From Cryptomeria japonica (Eukaryota; Streptophyta; Pinopsida; Cupressales; Cupressaceae): 64,000 nucleotides of DNA. Below the pieces are notes generated by a model that searched no databases, was not told where the DNA came from, and worked only from the letters and a program-made list of their open reading frames with translations. Below, in pieces: positions 24,190 to 36,361 of the stretch (within the stretch, counting starts at the first letter, position 1; every line of letters begins with the position of its first letter). Location: assembly GCF_030272615.1 (NCBI RefSeq), contig NC_081414.1, positions 656,532,292 through 656,596,291 on the forward strand, given 5' to 3'. The translations under genes and the position numbers were made by a program.

Positions 24190-27100
24190 TAAACTATGGA
24201 CAATAATTTTTTGATTGAAAACTTCTAAGAAAGGCTGAGTGATTGAAGAATAATAATAAAATCTAGACAATAATTCCTTCCTGATGCATACATACTTTGA
24301 GCTATGTGGATATTGTCTCTTGTATAACTTTAGGTATTATAATATTTCTCGTGTTTAGATAATTTTATTAGATTTGTTTATATTTAATATTTTAATATTT
24401 GGACATGAATTTAGTGACTTATTTTCATTGGTTCTTCTTTCTTTATAATGATTTTGTAGACCTTATTGAGGTTTACTTTGGGAGAGAAGGATGATGACCA
24501 TTATTAAATCTCATATATCTTAACACTGCATAATTTTATTTAATTGATATTTATTATTTTTATCATAAAATTATAAATTTATGATTTTAAATATAATGAT
24601 TTTATTTTTTTCATATCTAGTATAGTTAATGGTTAGAAACAAAATGAATATCAAGATTTCTTATTTATTATTATTTTACTTTAAACTATTACAATGTTAA
24701 AATAAATATCCTTATAGTAATTTCTAGATTATATTTATGTTCATTTTATGTGTATTTTAATATAATTATAAATAAAAAATTAGTGTAATATTGTATTAAT
24801 TAGTTAGGCTAATTCTATAATTATTTTCCATCTCCAATTACTCATATTGCTACATCTTATTGTGTCTTATGAATTTTTTTGTTTGTTCTCATGCACTTGA
24901 AATTTATGGAGCCTCCATGTCTACACATTTATTCCCCACCCATATATTATCATTTACTTATCTTTTGTTTAATTTCAAGGGCATGAATTTGATTTCTATC
25001 TATCAATCTAACCCTTGAATTAAAAAATTTAAATTCAAAGTTGGTTGATTTGCGCCTATTTCATTTCTACCTTAAGATGGCTTGACAAGTGTTTTGTATG
25101 ATTATTGCTATACTAATGTTTGAAGATATTCATTTGGACATTAATTCATATCCATAAACCATTGAATAAACATTCACATGTAAAGAGAGTTTATTAGATA
25201 AATACATTAATTGATGTGCTAAAAGGGGCAACACTTACTTTCTAATCACCATCTAGAATATTTACATTGTATTTTTTGATCTTTAACATCTCCATAAAGC
25301 TAGTCTCTCTTTGGAGTCCACCTAGGAGAAGTTGTCCCTAGTGATTTGACAACATACTTAAGGTATTTTGAATGTTGCTAGTCATTGAAAACAAATAATT
25401 GAAGAAATAATATACTAGGTACTAATTGCTCAATCACCAAGATTAGATTCATGAGACACATGATAGATCCATACTTTGAAAATGGACCTCAATCCATTGA
25501 TTTGCCTATGAGATAGTGATAGTTTAGCACAACATCCCAAACAATGAGCACACCTTATTATTGTCTACTTGTGTGAACACAATTTAGATATTTTCACATC
25601 ATTAGGTTGTATTCTTCCTCAAAATTCCACAAAATAAATACCCCAAACCCTTTCATTTTCTTTCCTTTCTTAGAATTTAATTTTAAATTATCCATTTCCA
25701 TATAATTCAAATTATTCATCTAGGTTAGTTTATGCTTATATTCATGCATTTCATTTGGTTAGCCTAGATTACTTCTAGCATAGAAAAAATTATTTTCCAG
25801 TGTATTTTAGTGAATCTATCTCATCTTATGCCACCCTAGGGCTTTACTATAGGTTTTGTACATGCACTATTTTTTGGTTTGATATCTATATGTTATACTT
25901 CATTATCACTTTAAATCTTGTGAGGATTTGTGTTATTTTCATTTCTACTTCATTAAAAGGCACATTTTATTTTAGGGTTAATTTTTATTGTTGGATATCT
26001 CTTTTCATGACCATACCCACCCTTACATACTCCATTAGGGTTTCATTTTTAGATCTAAATTACCTAACTCACCAAAGTGTATAAAGATGAGCAACCTATA
26101 ATGACAACAAATGAGGAAGATGAGACTTGTATAAATATAATTTATGTTTGAGAGTGGATAAGAGGTCTTTCAATCAAGGAATTTTGACACATCATAATAT
26201 TATTACATAAAGGGAGGAAAGAGAAGTCTTCCCCACTCAAAATTACTTTCCCTCAAACAAACTCAAATTAGGATGCTCCAAAATTCATGATGCTCCTCAC
26301 ATGGCATCATCATCAAGGTCTTTCCATTAGAATAGACACCCAGTAATCTCTTAGCTCCTCATCTTCCCTTTTTTCACATCAATAACTAAGTCCAAAATAA
26401 AAGTTAGTTTTCCTTCTTCATCCAATAGAGTGATACACCAAACATTGAAGACATTGTAAACTCTTCTTTTCTCAAGTAGTTCCAAATTGTATGCTAGTTG
26501 ACCAATTTATCTCAATGTTTTTTAGGATTTGTAGAAATGAGCTCTAAGATTTCCTACTCTACTTATAATAGTGGATGATTGTCTATAGGGATATAGGTAC
26601 ACAAACTCCTTGTTTGGACCACCTTAAATACCCTATGCTAAATTGATATTTCTAATTTTTATAATTTGAAACTGAATTAGGTAAATTTATAATCCTATAT
26701 TTTATTGATGGCTTGGGCTACTTATGATCCTTATCTTCCATCAAAGTGTGCTCATATAAATATTAAGATGGGAATGTAATATAATGAGAATAAAATTTAT
26801 ATTTATGCTTCTATTGAAAATAATATATGAATAATTCTTATTATGATAAATTTATAATTATATAACTAAAATTACACTCATGACAAAGAAATTTAATAAA
26901 TTAGCTTGTTAGTTTGGCCAACATTAAAATCCTACACAAAGTTATCTAATATGATTTAAAATATCTTCATTGATTATACATAATGATATGAAATTTTATA
27001 AGCTATTAGAGCTAAAATTTCTTCATCTACTTTGTCAATAGGATATCTCCTCTTCGTTTTCTACTTGATTATGTAAAAATATTGATTGAAGTCTAATGTT

Positions 27101-29450
27101 TAATATTAGGTCAAATATATAGTAAAAATCACTGTGATTCAATAAAAAGAGAGAAATGAGATATTTGATAAGTATAAAACAAATTATACCATGATAAACT
27201 CTACCTTCATTTATATACACCCATTATATATTAAGATTCTTCAATGGCTTATACATATCTCAAATTATATTTGCCATGTTTTACTCTCACTTATCATCTT
27301 ATTTATTTCATATACATTTAATTCATATATTTCATACTCTTATCTCCCATGTTTTACTTCTCTATATAGCCTCTAAACACATTTTCACAATTCCACATGT
27401 TCCATAATATATTTTAATAATAATACTTAATTATCTTATTCTCGAGAATTCAACTTTTTATTTAATTGTCTTTTATATTTCTATATCTTATTTAAGTATA
27501 CTAGACATTGTATTTAGGGCTATATGACTTGTACATATGAGTCTATAAATGCTATAAATTATATTTTTGGTACTTGAAAACCTTATATATCTAGCCAACA
27601 CTACCATTGGCCCATATTTTACATTACTCCTACTAACGTTATCAAGCCCCATAGTAGTTCTCCCACATTAACTAGTACATACCATATATTGTTTATCCTT
27701 TTTTCAACTTCCCACCTTCTAAATTACCTTCATACCTATCTTATCCACCACTATTTGACTAATCACAACTACTCTTGGTGATTGTATTCCTACATCTACC
27801 ATCCTCTCTCACAAAATGTCTATTCATTATTATATCCCTATATCAACTCCCATGGAGACATTTCATTGTCCTTCCTATTCTATGTCCCTTTCTTAAATTA
27901 TCATCTCTTTCATTCCACATATTTCTCAAACCTATCCAACCTCTACCTATTCCCATGCACATGCTTTTTTATTCTTACTCTTCAATTTCACTTTCCTAGC
28001 CTATTACCCCTTTCATCCCTCATACTTATCACACCTATTCATATACACACAATAGTGGATTTAAGCCTTCTCTTATCAAACATCCATCCTTCAACCTATA
28101 TGTGCCAATTCATTATGAAAATAATGGAAGTAAGAAACAATAGTAAAGGTTATGAAGAATTCAATGGTGAAACCTTTTTTCTTAATTTATAATGCCAAGA
28201 GTGATATTAATTCACATTTAATATCATTTATATGGGAAAAAAATTATATGTTAATTATTTCTATGAAATTTTAAGGGTTATATGTTATAGAATGGTGTTT
28301 TTACTACCCTTTTTAGGAATCAAAGGACGAATGCCATTTTTCTTGATTTCCTTCCCTTTTGTGTATTTGAACTCTTTTAAAATCGCCACTTATAACCAAT
28401 ATGAGATAGTTTAAGTAAGTTTCCAATGAGTCAAATTTCTTCAAGTATTTCCTTATTTCCTTGTGCCATTACCAATATTGTAATAGTTCAAATAAATCCA
28501 AAAGATTCAATGTCTCATGTATTCTATAATAAAATCCTAAGTCTATGCAAGTTGTTATATTTTTATAGTTGCAGGTTTATCCATCCCAATAAACAATTCA
28601 TCCATCCTCACCTTTTCCCTTCATCCTTATCAAATCATTGGACTTCCCCTTTTTGGAATGCCTTATCTGTCATACACAACCTCTAATTTATTTGGTGTTA
28701 AGCAATTTTCTATCCTTTTGAATCCTATGGACCTCCTCTATTTTTTAACTCGAGTCAATTTTTCCTTAATTTGTTTAAAAAAGTTGTAGTTGTAGGATTT
28801 CATCTAATTTAGTTCTTGTATCCTGTCATCTCATTCCCCCAATTTTGAAAGTTTTCAAATATTTGTTGTCCAAATTTCAAACATCCCTTCACACCATGCC
28901 TTCTTCACCAACTCCAACCTCCTAAATTAGAGACCTTTAATTGAGTACTCTTTTAGTGTTGGAATTTTGATTTTCCCTCTCACCAAGTACTTTTCATAAT
29001 GTATGTGTGACCCCCAACCTTTGACATTCCAACATTCTCTCACCTTCTTCGGTAATTTTTTTATTTAGAATTTCACCATTCCACATTCCTTCAATGGTAC
29101 AAGTTATCTTTGACCCTTGATGATTAAAACTCTCATAATTTTTACCATCCAAACTTGATTAGCCCTCAGTACATACCAAAGTCAAAATTGTGACTAAATT
29201 TGTTATATTGACCACTAGAAAATTGTTTCTCCAGCTAGAAACAATTATTCTTTAAAATGGTTTGGATTTCCATGTAGGTTACAACCAATAAAGATAAAAT
29301 TAAGCCAAAATTCCTCAAATGCTTTGTTCAATCTCTAAAGTAGCTCAATAATATTACATTATTTTTCAAGAATCATTATTTTATCAAAAGAATATAAATT
29401 TGATGAGAATAACAGATATAAGTAGCATGTATATTGTATTTAATATGAGA
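24190..29450. other. Long AT-rich region without recognisable genes
   Basis: About 5.3 kb of AT-rich sequence. Open frames such as 25800-26084 and 27782-28192 (plus) encode low-complexity hydrophobic peptides with no family motifs and no supporting exon structure. I found no terminal repeats, tRNA genes or transposase motifs. It most likely consists of decayed repeats. Confidence 0.45.
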
Positions 29451-29650
29451 TTTAAGATTTTTAATCTTGATGGTCTTCAATATATCTCTCACCACAATAT
29501 TTTCTGGAAACCGTAAACCCTAGCGAATTCACTCTACTTTTACTCACCAAATTCAAATTAAAAAAATTGAAGCAACAGATGGCGGTGCCATTGACACAAT
29601 GACCATCACCATTATTGTTACTACCTCTTACCTCTTGCGCTTCATGTTGT

Positions 29651-30300
29651 GTACTGTACAAGAGGTTGGCCCTTTCATTCTTGTCATAAAGATTTTTTTG
29701 CAAGTTCCTTTTCTTTCCTTGCATTCTCTTGTTCACTTTGTTTAATGGTATCGGCTTTGGAAAAATATGGATCCTCAACCTCATTAACTTCTCCATTTTG
29801 CGGTTGCCAGTTATAAAGACAAGTCACTGGACATACCAATCGCCCAAGTTATGATTCACTATCTTTCTATCATCAAAATCTTTAGGTCTTGATTTAGTTA
29901 CAATTTGATCTTGTGTAATGATAATCCCAAACAAAAGTCAACAATTGAACATGTTGCTCCTCCCCTTGGCTGTTTCTGATGTTAAGCCTCAATTCATCGG
30001 GCCATATACCCCAAAAACGTCCACATAATAAGATTAAATGCATCAATAATGAGTAAAAATTAAAATTAGGGCAATTATTAGGGCACAATTGCTGAAAATA
30101 GATGCTCGCCAACAACTGTACAAGATGTTGGTCCTTTCATTCTTGTCATCAAGATTGTTTTACAAGTTCCTTTGCATTCCTTGTATTCTCTTATTCACTT
30201 TGTTTAATGGTATCCTCTTTGGAAAAGTATGGATCCTCAACCTCCTTAACCTCTCCATGTTGTGGATGTTCGTTATAAAGACAAGTTGCTTCATACCTTC
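29651..30300 (-). repeat. Direct duplication, coding-like unit of about 185 bp
   Basis: Positions 29651-29835 and 30114-30300 are clearly related direct repeats, starting 'gtacaagaggttgg' and 'gtacaagatgttgg'. On the minus strand both can be read in a shared frame containing 'EVEDPYFSK' and then 'DTIKQSE'. That suggests the duplicated unit once was coding. The protein is not recognised. The 30114-30300 copy directly follows the SPT6-like segment. Confidence 0.7.
29895..30080 (-). pseudogene. Fragment of unrecognised protein family, copy 2
   Basis: Minus-strand peptide containing 'FYSLLMHLILLCGRFWG' and then 'GEEQHVQLLTFVWDYHY'. This parallels 'FYSLLMHLVF' and 'GEEQLLQLWTFIWDSWY' in the longer decayed gene at 33600-36361, so the two are copies of one family. 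Only this segment, of roughly 60 residues, remains. It sits between the two halves of the 185-bp duplication, showing heavy rearrangement. Function unknown. Confidence 0.65.
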
Positions 30301-30662
30301 TAGAGGGGTGAACAATTCTCTACGACTGTAAACCCTTCAAGCCCTCAAAATAGCCCTTTGTATGTAAGCAGTTTTTCTAGGTCCAAGGCCAGCTACAAAT
30401 TGTAGAGGAGAAAGCATCCATTCATGTGATGTTGCTAGGTTTATGTCAACACCAACTTGGTTGGTTACTGTAACTATTACCTGTTTGATAATTTGCTGCA
30501 ACTCTAAACCCTTCCAACCCTCAAAATAGCCCTTTGTATGGAAGCAACTTTTATTCGATTATTTAGGACTCTATGGGCAGTTGGTTGTATAATTTTCCCC
30601 ACTGAAAGGGTCTCTTCATTTTTTCCAGTTAGCAAATAAAATTCCTCATCATGGGATGGCTC
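30265..30662 (-). pseudogene. SPT6-like fragment: helix-hairpin-helix part and start of S1 domain, rearranged
   Basis: SPT6 is a histone chaperone and elongation factor that travels with RNA polymerase II. On the minus strand, 30543-30662 reads 'EPSHDEEFYLLTG' and 'VGKIIQPTAHRVLNNR', matching the start of the SPT6 S1 domain. Then 30300-30510 reads 'VTNQVGVDINLATSHEW' followed by 'SPLQFVAGLGPRK', the hallmark of the SPT6 helix-hairpin-helix region. In intact SPT6 the hairpin region comes before the S1 start; here the order is reversed. The words encoding 'IQRAILR' are present twice (30321-30373 and 30499-30551), so a duplication caused the permutation. One in-frame TGA replaces the Gly expected before 'RVYSRREL'. 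No intron interrupts 30300-30510. Clearly not functional. Confidence 0.8.
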
Positions 30663-30778
30663 TTTATTTCATAGTAGCAAAAATAGTTTGGGGAAAAAAT
30701 CAGCAAACCAACACTATTTGATTTTTTTTCAAAAAATCGTGGAAAAATAAAAAAAAATCAAATTAAAAAAAAACATAA

Positions 30779-32361
30779 CAAATTGTAGGCATAGAGACAA
30801 AAACTATTTTTAAATAAACCTAAGGGCATTTCCATAGAATAGAGACCTAAAGAGAAACTAAAATAGAGTTTAACCCATGAATTGTAAAAAAATAATTTTT
30901 GTTGTTTATATTCATATTGTTGATTCAATCTTTATGTCAGCAAGAGTTCTGGCTTTTTATTCGATGCTCGTTGTTCCACACTTCTAGCATATTCCTCAAT
31001 ATCAAGGGCCTTTAACACATGGGGATATTTTTTGACATGTTCAACAGCCATTTCTTGTGTTTCCTCATCCATATCATCTATATCCTATCTTGCATCTTAA
31101 CAGTATACATCCTCAGCCATTTTCTTGGCTAGTTCATGTGCATCAATAAAAATCGAAAAAAAATCAGATTTAAAAAAAACATAACAAATTGTAGGCATAG
31201 AGACAAAAACTATTTTAAAAAAAAACTTAAGGGCAATTCCATAGCATAGAGATATAAAGAGAAACTAAAATAGAGTTTAACCCATGAATTGTACAAAATT
31301 ATTTTTTGTTGTTTACATTCATATTGTCGATTCAATCTTTATGTCAGCAAGAGTTTCCCGCTTTTTATTGGATGTCAATTGTTCCACACTTCTAGCATAA
31401 TCATCAGTATCAAGGGCCTTTAACACATGGGGATATTTTTTGACATATTCAACTACCATTTCTTGTGTTTCCTCATCCATATCATCTATATCCTATCTTG
31501 CATCTTCATAGTATACATCCTCAATGATTTTCTTGGCTAGTTCATGTGCATCAATACAAATCGGAAAAAAATCAGATATAAAAAAAACATAACAAATTGT
31601 AGGCATAGAGACAAAAACTAATTTTAAAAAAAACTTAAGGGCATTTCCATAGCATACAGATATAAACAGAAACTAAAATAGAGTTTAACCCATGAATTGT
31701 AGAAAATTAATTTTTGTTGTTGATGTATTCATATTGCCGATTCAATCTTTATGTCAGCAAGAGTTTCCCAGTTTTTATTGGATGTCTGTTGTTCCACACT
31801 TCTATCATATTCATCAATATTAAGAGCCTTTAACACATGGGGATATTTTTTGACATGTTCACTATTTCTTGTGTTTCCTCATCCATATCATCGATATCCT
31901 ATCTTGCATCTTCATAGTATACATCCTCAGCCATTTTCTTGGCTAGTTCATGTGCATCAATAAAAATCGGGAAAAAATTAGATTTAAAAAAACATAACAA
32001 ATTGTAGGCATAGAGACAAAAACTAATTATTAAAAAAACTTTAGGGCATTTCCATAGCATAGAGATATAAAGAGAAACTAAAATAGAGTTTAACCCATGA
32101 ATTGTAGAAAGTTAATTTTTGTTGTTTACATTCATATTGTCGATTCAATCTTTATGTCAACAAGAGTTTCCTGCTTTTTATTGGATGTCCGTTGTTCCAC
32201 AATTCTAGAATATTCATCAATATCAAGGGCCTTTAACACATGGTGATATTTTTTGACACGTTCAACCGCCATTTCTTGTGTTTCCTCATCCATATTATCT
32301 ATATCCTGTCCCACATCTTCACAGTATACATCCTCGGCCATTTTCTTGGCTAGTTCATGTG
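30779..32361 (-). repeat. Four-copy tandem array (406-bp unit) carrying an SPT6 coding segment
   Basis: The phrase 'caaattgtaggcatagag' starts at 30779, 31185, 31593 and 31998, giving periods of 406, 408 and 405 bp. Each unit holds about 185 bp of non-coding DNA and about 220 bp that on the minus strand encode an SPT6-like segment (30920-31140, 31327-31548, 31736-31954, 32140-32361). The coding parts share 'ELAKKMAEDVY', 'ALDIDEY' and 'SNKKQET', the residues that follow the hairpin domain and precede the S1 domain in plant SPT6. The fourth copy keeps the longest open frame and the first three have stops. This is amplification of one exon with flanking non-coding sequence. Confidence 0.88.
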
Positions 32362-32404
32362 ACACAAGTTTTGGAAGAATTATCATAACTTTCATTTGAA
32401 CCAT
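32132..32404 (-). pseudogene. SPT6-like coding segment, best-preserved tandem copy
   Basis: An open frame of 90 codons on the minus strand. It contains 'SHELAKKMAEDVYCED', 'ETQEMAVERVKKY', 'VLKALDIDEY' and 'SNKKQETLVDIKIE'. This corresponds to the region of plant SPT6 after the helix-hairpin-helix domain, with an acidic stretch, 'MAIEHV' and a 'KKET...I..EL' helix, just before the S1 domain. The first dozen residues differ from the other three copies and are probably unrelated sequence upstream of the segment. It is isolated from any other SPT6 part in correct order, so it is a gene fragment. Confidence 0.75.
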
Positions 32405-32825
32405 TGGATCTTTCTATAAAATGGAGGATAAGTCTATAATAATGATATCAAGAGACTGATCGAAGTGATTGACTTCATTACAAGATAAGGAAAGCCTTTG
32501 TCCTGTTTGTCTTCCTCAAACTATTGTTGGTGCCTATTAAGTTGTTGTCTTGTAAGGGTGTTTTGAAGATTGAGAAGAGACTTTTGATGGGTATTAATCC
32601 CATGTTGTCAAGTATGCCTGATTGGAATTGAATGTTTCAAAGGTTTATGTCACTTCAATTAAATAATTACTAAAAACTTTGAATTACTTGCTTGTAAATG
32701 AATGCTTTCAATAAAAGGTTACTTTATTATAAGTATAATTTCTTAATTGAGATTACTTTGAAAATACCTGATTAAATTATCTTCAAACAATAGTAGACCA
32801 GTGCCTTCATCCCTAACATAATGTT

Positions 32826-33430
32826 GCAATTAGTCTTACTGAATTTAACTTTTCTCTAAAAGACAAATAAGACATAATCAACCTTGACATCCAATCCTTC
32901 AAACTAATAATCAAACTGAAACTTAACTCAAACTATAATAACATGGGACAACACATTAAAACAATCTAAATGGATAGATTTATCACAGGGAACTAATCAA
33001 ACAATCAAAAAGATAAATACCATCAGAGATAAAAAAACACTATAGCTTTGTATTGAAATAAACATAAGATAATCAACTGATTACATATAGCACAATGTAT
33101 TTTCACCAGTTTGGCATTTCCAGAAAATAAACCAAGATCATCACGTCAAAGGCATCTATATGAGTTGTAATCAAAATATAATATGCAATTAGTCATATTG
33201 AATTTAACTTTACTTTGAAAGACCAATAAGATAGTTTGAAGCTTGCCAACCAATCCTTCAAACTGAAAAAAATAATCTCAATCACAACAACATAAGATAG
33301 CACATTGAAACAATCTAATTGAATATATTTATCATAGGGAACTAATCAATCAATTGAAAATGTAGATACCATCAAAGATGAAGAAAACTTGATCTTTATA
33401 TTGAAAATAGATAATAAAACCAGATGATTT
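32826..33430. repeat. Direct duplication of about 250 bp
   Basis: Positions 32826-33083 and 33185-33430 are diverged direct repeats. Both start 'gcaattagtc' and share 'ccaatccttcaaact' and 'agggaactaatcaa'. They are non-coding. The remainder of 32405-33600 holds nothing I recognise. Confidence 0.75.
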
Positions 33431-33599
33431 CAATAAATATCATCATCCACCAACTTGATACTATCTTTCTTAAAAACAAACTCCATAAGAACTACATAAA
33501 AGATTGTCTTGATAGAGTAAAAAATATAGATGAGATTCAGTTCCACAATGAAAGGGAATACCCTTTCATTTGGAATTAAAATTAACTAAGTCTAACTAA

Positions 33600-36361
33600 A
33601 GACTAACTACCTAAAAACTGACATTTCCTTGAGACATTTTTAAAAATCAGGTCTGATCTCCCAACATCTTGCCACATTTCTAAATGTGCTCCAAGTATTT
33701 TTCTGACTTGTATGTATCTATATCATGAATTATATCCCTGACGATGATCTCCAGTGTGACAAAATCCGGCATTTTGAGATCCATTTATCCTTATCTTTAA
33801 TATCACCTTTCTGATCAACCAATTCTGGGAAACATTGCAAGTTATGTGCTTGCACTCATCATACTCAATCTATAACTGTTCATTAAATTAATTGTGTCTT
33901 GTCAACAACTTCTTTATCTTTTCAATCTCCTCATTTTTTGCTTTGGCTACTATTCTATCATGCAGTCTAGTTCCCAATCTGTTTTGAATCCTATTGTGTG
34001 AGATTGCATTATCCATGTTCTTCTAAAAAACTGTCCAAAACACTTCTAGAAAAGCCTTGCAAAGTCTCAAATCTTTTGGTTAACAATACAAAGGCAATAT
34101 ATGTCCTCATACTTTCCATCTGTTTAAGAATCTTCTTGTTTTCTTGTTGTAATTACTCACACATTTTCTTCCACTATGATTTATCAGGAGAAAAAACCAT
34201 TGGCACTGGTTGTCCACTTGTTCTAAGTAGTTCTTCTTACAATCCTTTATATTGGTTTCTTTCTCTTACTGTCATGACCATTTGTGCCTTGTTAAACTTT
34301 GAGATATCTACTCCAATGTCTGTAGAAATGATGGGATCAATCTCCCCAACTTTAAGCTTCATCATATGGCCAAAGAACTTATCAACATTAATAATCTTAG
34401 GTATTTTATTAGGAGGATATAAATCCCATAACAACAAGGCTTCCTCAGCTTGATCGAATCTTGACCGAATGAACACATTATTTACACCCTGTATATCTAA
34501 TTTAAACTCCTTATTCTCTGAATGTAATAAACTATCAAAAATAAATGAAGCACTAAGATCCCATCCAAGAAATAAGATTAGACCATCCTTTGTAAGCATT
34601 TGTTTCCCCTTTTGAGGAGTTATTGTGGCCAATTCAGCATCTATTTGTTCTTTTAACTTCGTCAACAGTTCAACTTCATTTTCTGGTGTAATTTTGGGAA
34701 TAGAATCCCTCTTCTTTTCTTTAAAATTGTACAAAAATGATTTAAATTATTTTGATTGTATAACGACATCATCTCCAACAAAGGCAAAATATTCCTCCAG
34801 CCAAGAATCAACATGAACCTTCAATTTTGTCACAATTTTCTCTTGCACATTGGGCTCTTCTTCCCTTGTTGGTACTTGATAACTAGAGATGGATACATTT
34901 TCATCTGTTTCACTTTCCACCTCCTCCTCCTCAATTTCCATTTCCTACAATCTTTGTGTCTTTTCTGCCAATTCTCTATTCGGTCTATCAATTACCTCTT
35001 GGGCTTCTACATCCTCCATATTCCCAAACATATCTTCAGCCTCCAAACTTGAGTGCAGATAATCTCCCAAGTTTTTCTTTTTCTTGCAAGAATGAATATA
35101 ACCTTTAGCATCACAATTCTTCTTGGAATAGTGCTTAAATAAGTTGTATTCTTCTATCAATTTTATCATAATCTTTAGTAGACACTATTGTAAAATCTCC
35201 AAAACTTATTGTTCCGTGCAAGAAGGCTTGTTTGTGCTGATCCACAAAATGTTTAGCGTTTGACACACTCAATTGCCTTACAATCTCTAAGTGGGCTATT
35301 CTATCTGGAACTAATTTAGGCAACATATAAGGGATTCCCTCAAATCCATATATTCTGAAATATGTGAAATCTTTATTTACAAACCAGTCTCCCCAGTTGT
35401 GGTCAATAATTCACCTTTCATCACAATACTTTAAAAAGCTCTTAATTCCATTAGAGATAGATCCTCCACACAAAACCCCATATATCCTGTACAATGGTTT
35501 CTCTATAAGTTCTTCAAACTTAATATAATTGGATCTCATATACCAAGAGTCCCAAATAAATGTCCATAATTGCAGAAGTTGTTCTTCACCTTCCCTGTTT
35601 GTTGTATTCAATTTTAAATCTTCTCGCCACAAACCCTTCACATGTCCATAGAAAAAACCAAATGCATTAACAGTGAGTAAAATTTTAGGGTAGGGTTCCT
35701 ATTATCTTTAAGGTTTAGAAAACCTTCATGTAACTTCTCTACCAGATATGCAGCATAGTCAAAAGGTCTGGGCTCATACATTTGTAAATCAGAAGCTAAA
35801 ACCAATGGCCCAGTACTCATCAAATCAAGCACCTCAACTCCTCCTACTTTCCTGCATAACATGTATCTATACTGCAAGTACTATCTAAATAAATCAATGC
35901 TAAATGATGGCCCATCTTCCTCAGTCAATTTCCATGGCTGCCTTTTATGAATAGGAATTTTCCAGCCAGTGTATTTAGTGTCCATCCTAAGATATTCTTC
36001 CTCTAACTCCCCAAAGGATAGGGATTTGTCTTGGTTGGGATCTAAATTAAAAACTTCATTCACAGTACCCATGGAAAACCTAATAAATGCATCACCATTT
36101 GGGAGTTGAATGTATATCTTCACGGAATTGTAATTTTTAACTAGAACCTCCAGCAACCTTATGTTCACAAAGACCTTTGTGATAGTTAACTTACCCAAAT
36201 TCATCATCCAATGATTGAAAAGCGACATTTCCTTATTTCATCTCAGATAATAGAATGGGAACAATTTGTGTCCCCTCACCTTAGTCCAGACATCCTTGGC
36301 CTCTTTGTATCTATCTTCCAACTGCTCCCTTCGAGGCAAGTGTTGCTTCAACCTTTTGGAC
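33600..36361 (-). pseudogene. Unrecognised large protein family, main decayed copy
   Basis: Minus-strand coding remnant of a protein of at least 800 residues that I cannot assign. The N-terminus (48526-48673) is separated by an LTR-element insertion; removing it restores a continuous frame ('PGPES' to 'KRLKQHLPRRE'). In order: a Lys/Arg-rich start, a conserved-looking globular region (35638-36228, with 'LPNGDAFIRFSMG' and 'TGPLVLASDLQMYEPRPFDYA'), a Trp-rich segment ('LLQLWTFIWDSWYMRSNY', 35411-35641), a Lys-rich patch and acidic stretch (34747-35169), a region with 'LFLGWDLSASFIFD' (34237-34734) and a Gln/Glu/Lys-rich probable coiled coil running to about 33950. Homology below that is unclear. 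Several frames are needed and stops occur, for example TGA at 36238-36240 and TAA at 34237-34239. A second fragment at 29895-30080 shows the family is repeated, so it is likely transposon-encoded. Function unknown. Confidence 0.7.

Noticed and set aside
27775-28192. Plus-strand frames of 74 and 136 codons in AT-rich DNA
   Set aside because: Hydrophobic low-complexity translation typical of random AT-rich sequence; no motif and no exon signals.
30779-32361. Tandem array considered as a CRISPR array or ordinary satellite
   Set aside because: Units are about 406 bp without variable spacers and carry SPT6 coding sequence; a local segmental amplification fits better.
34237-36228. Unknown-family frames considered as a normal host gene
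   Set aside because: Multiple stops and frame changes, an LTR-element insertion and a second fragment nearby favour a decayed repeat-encoded gene.
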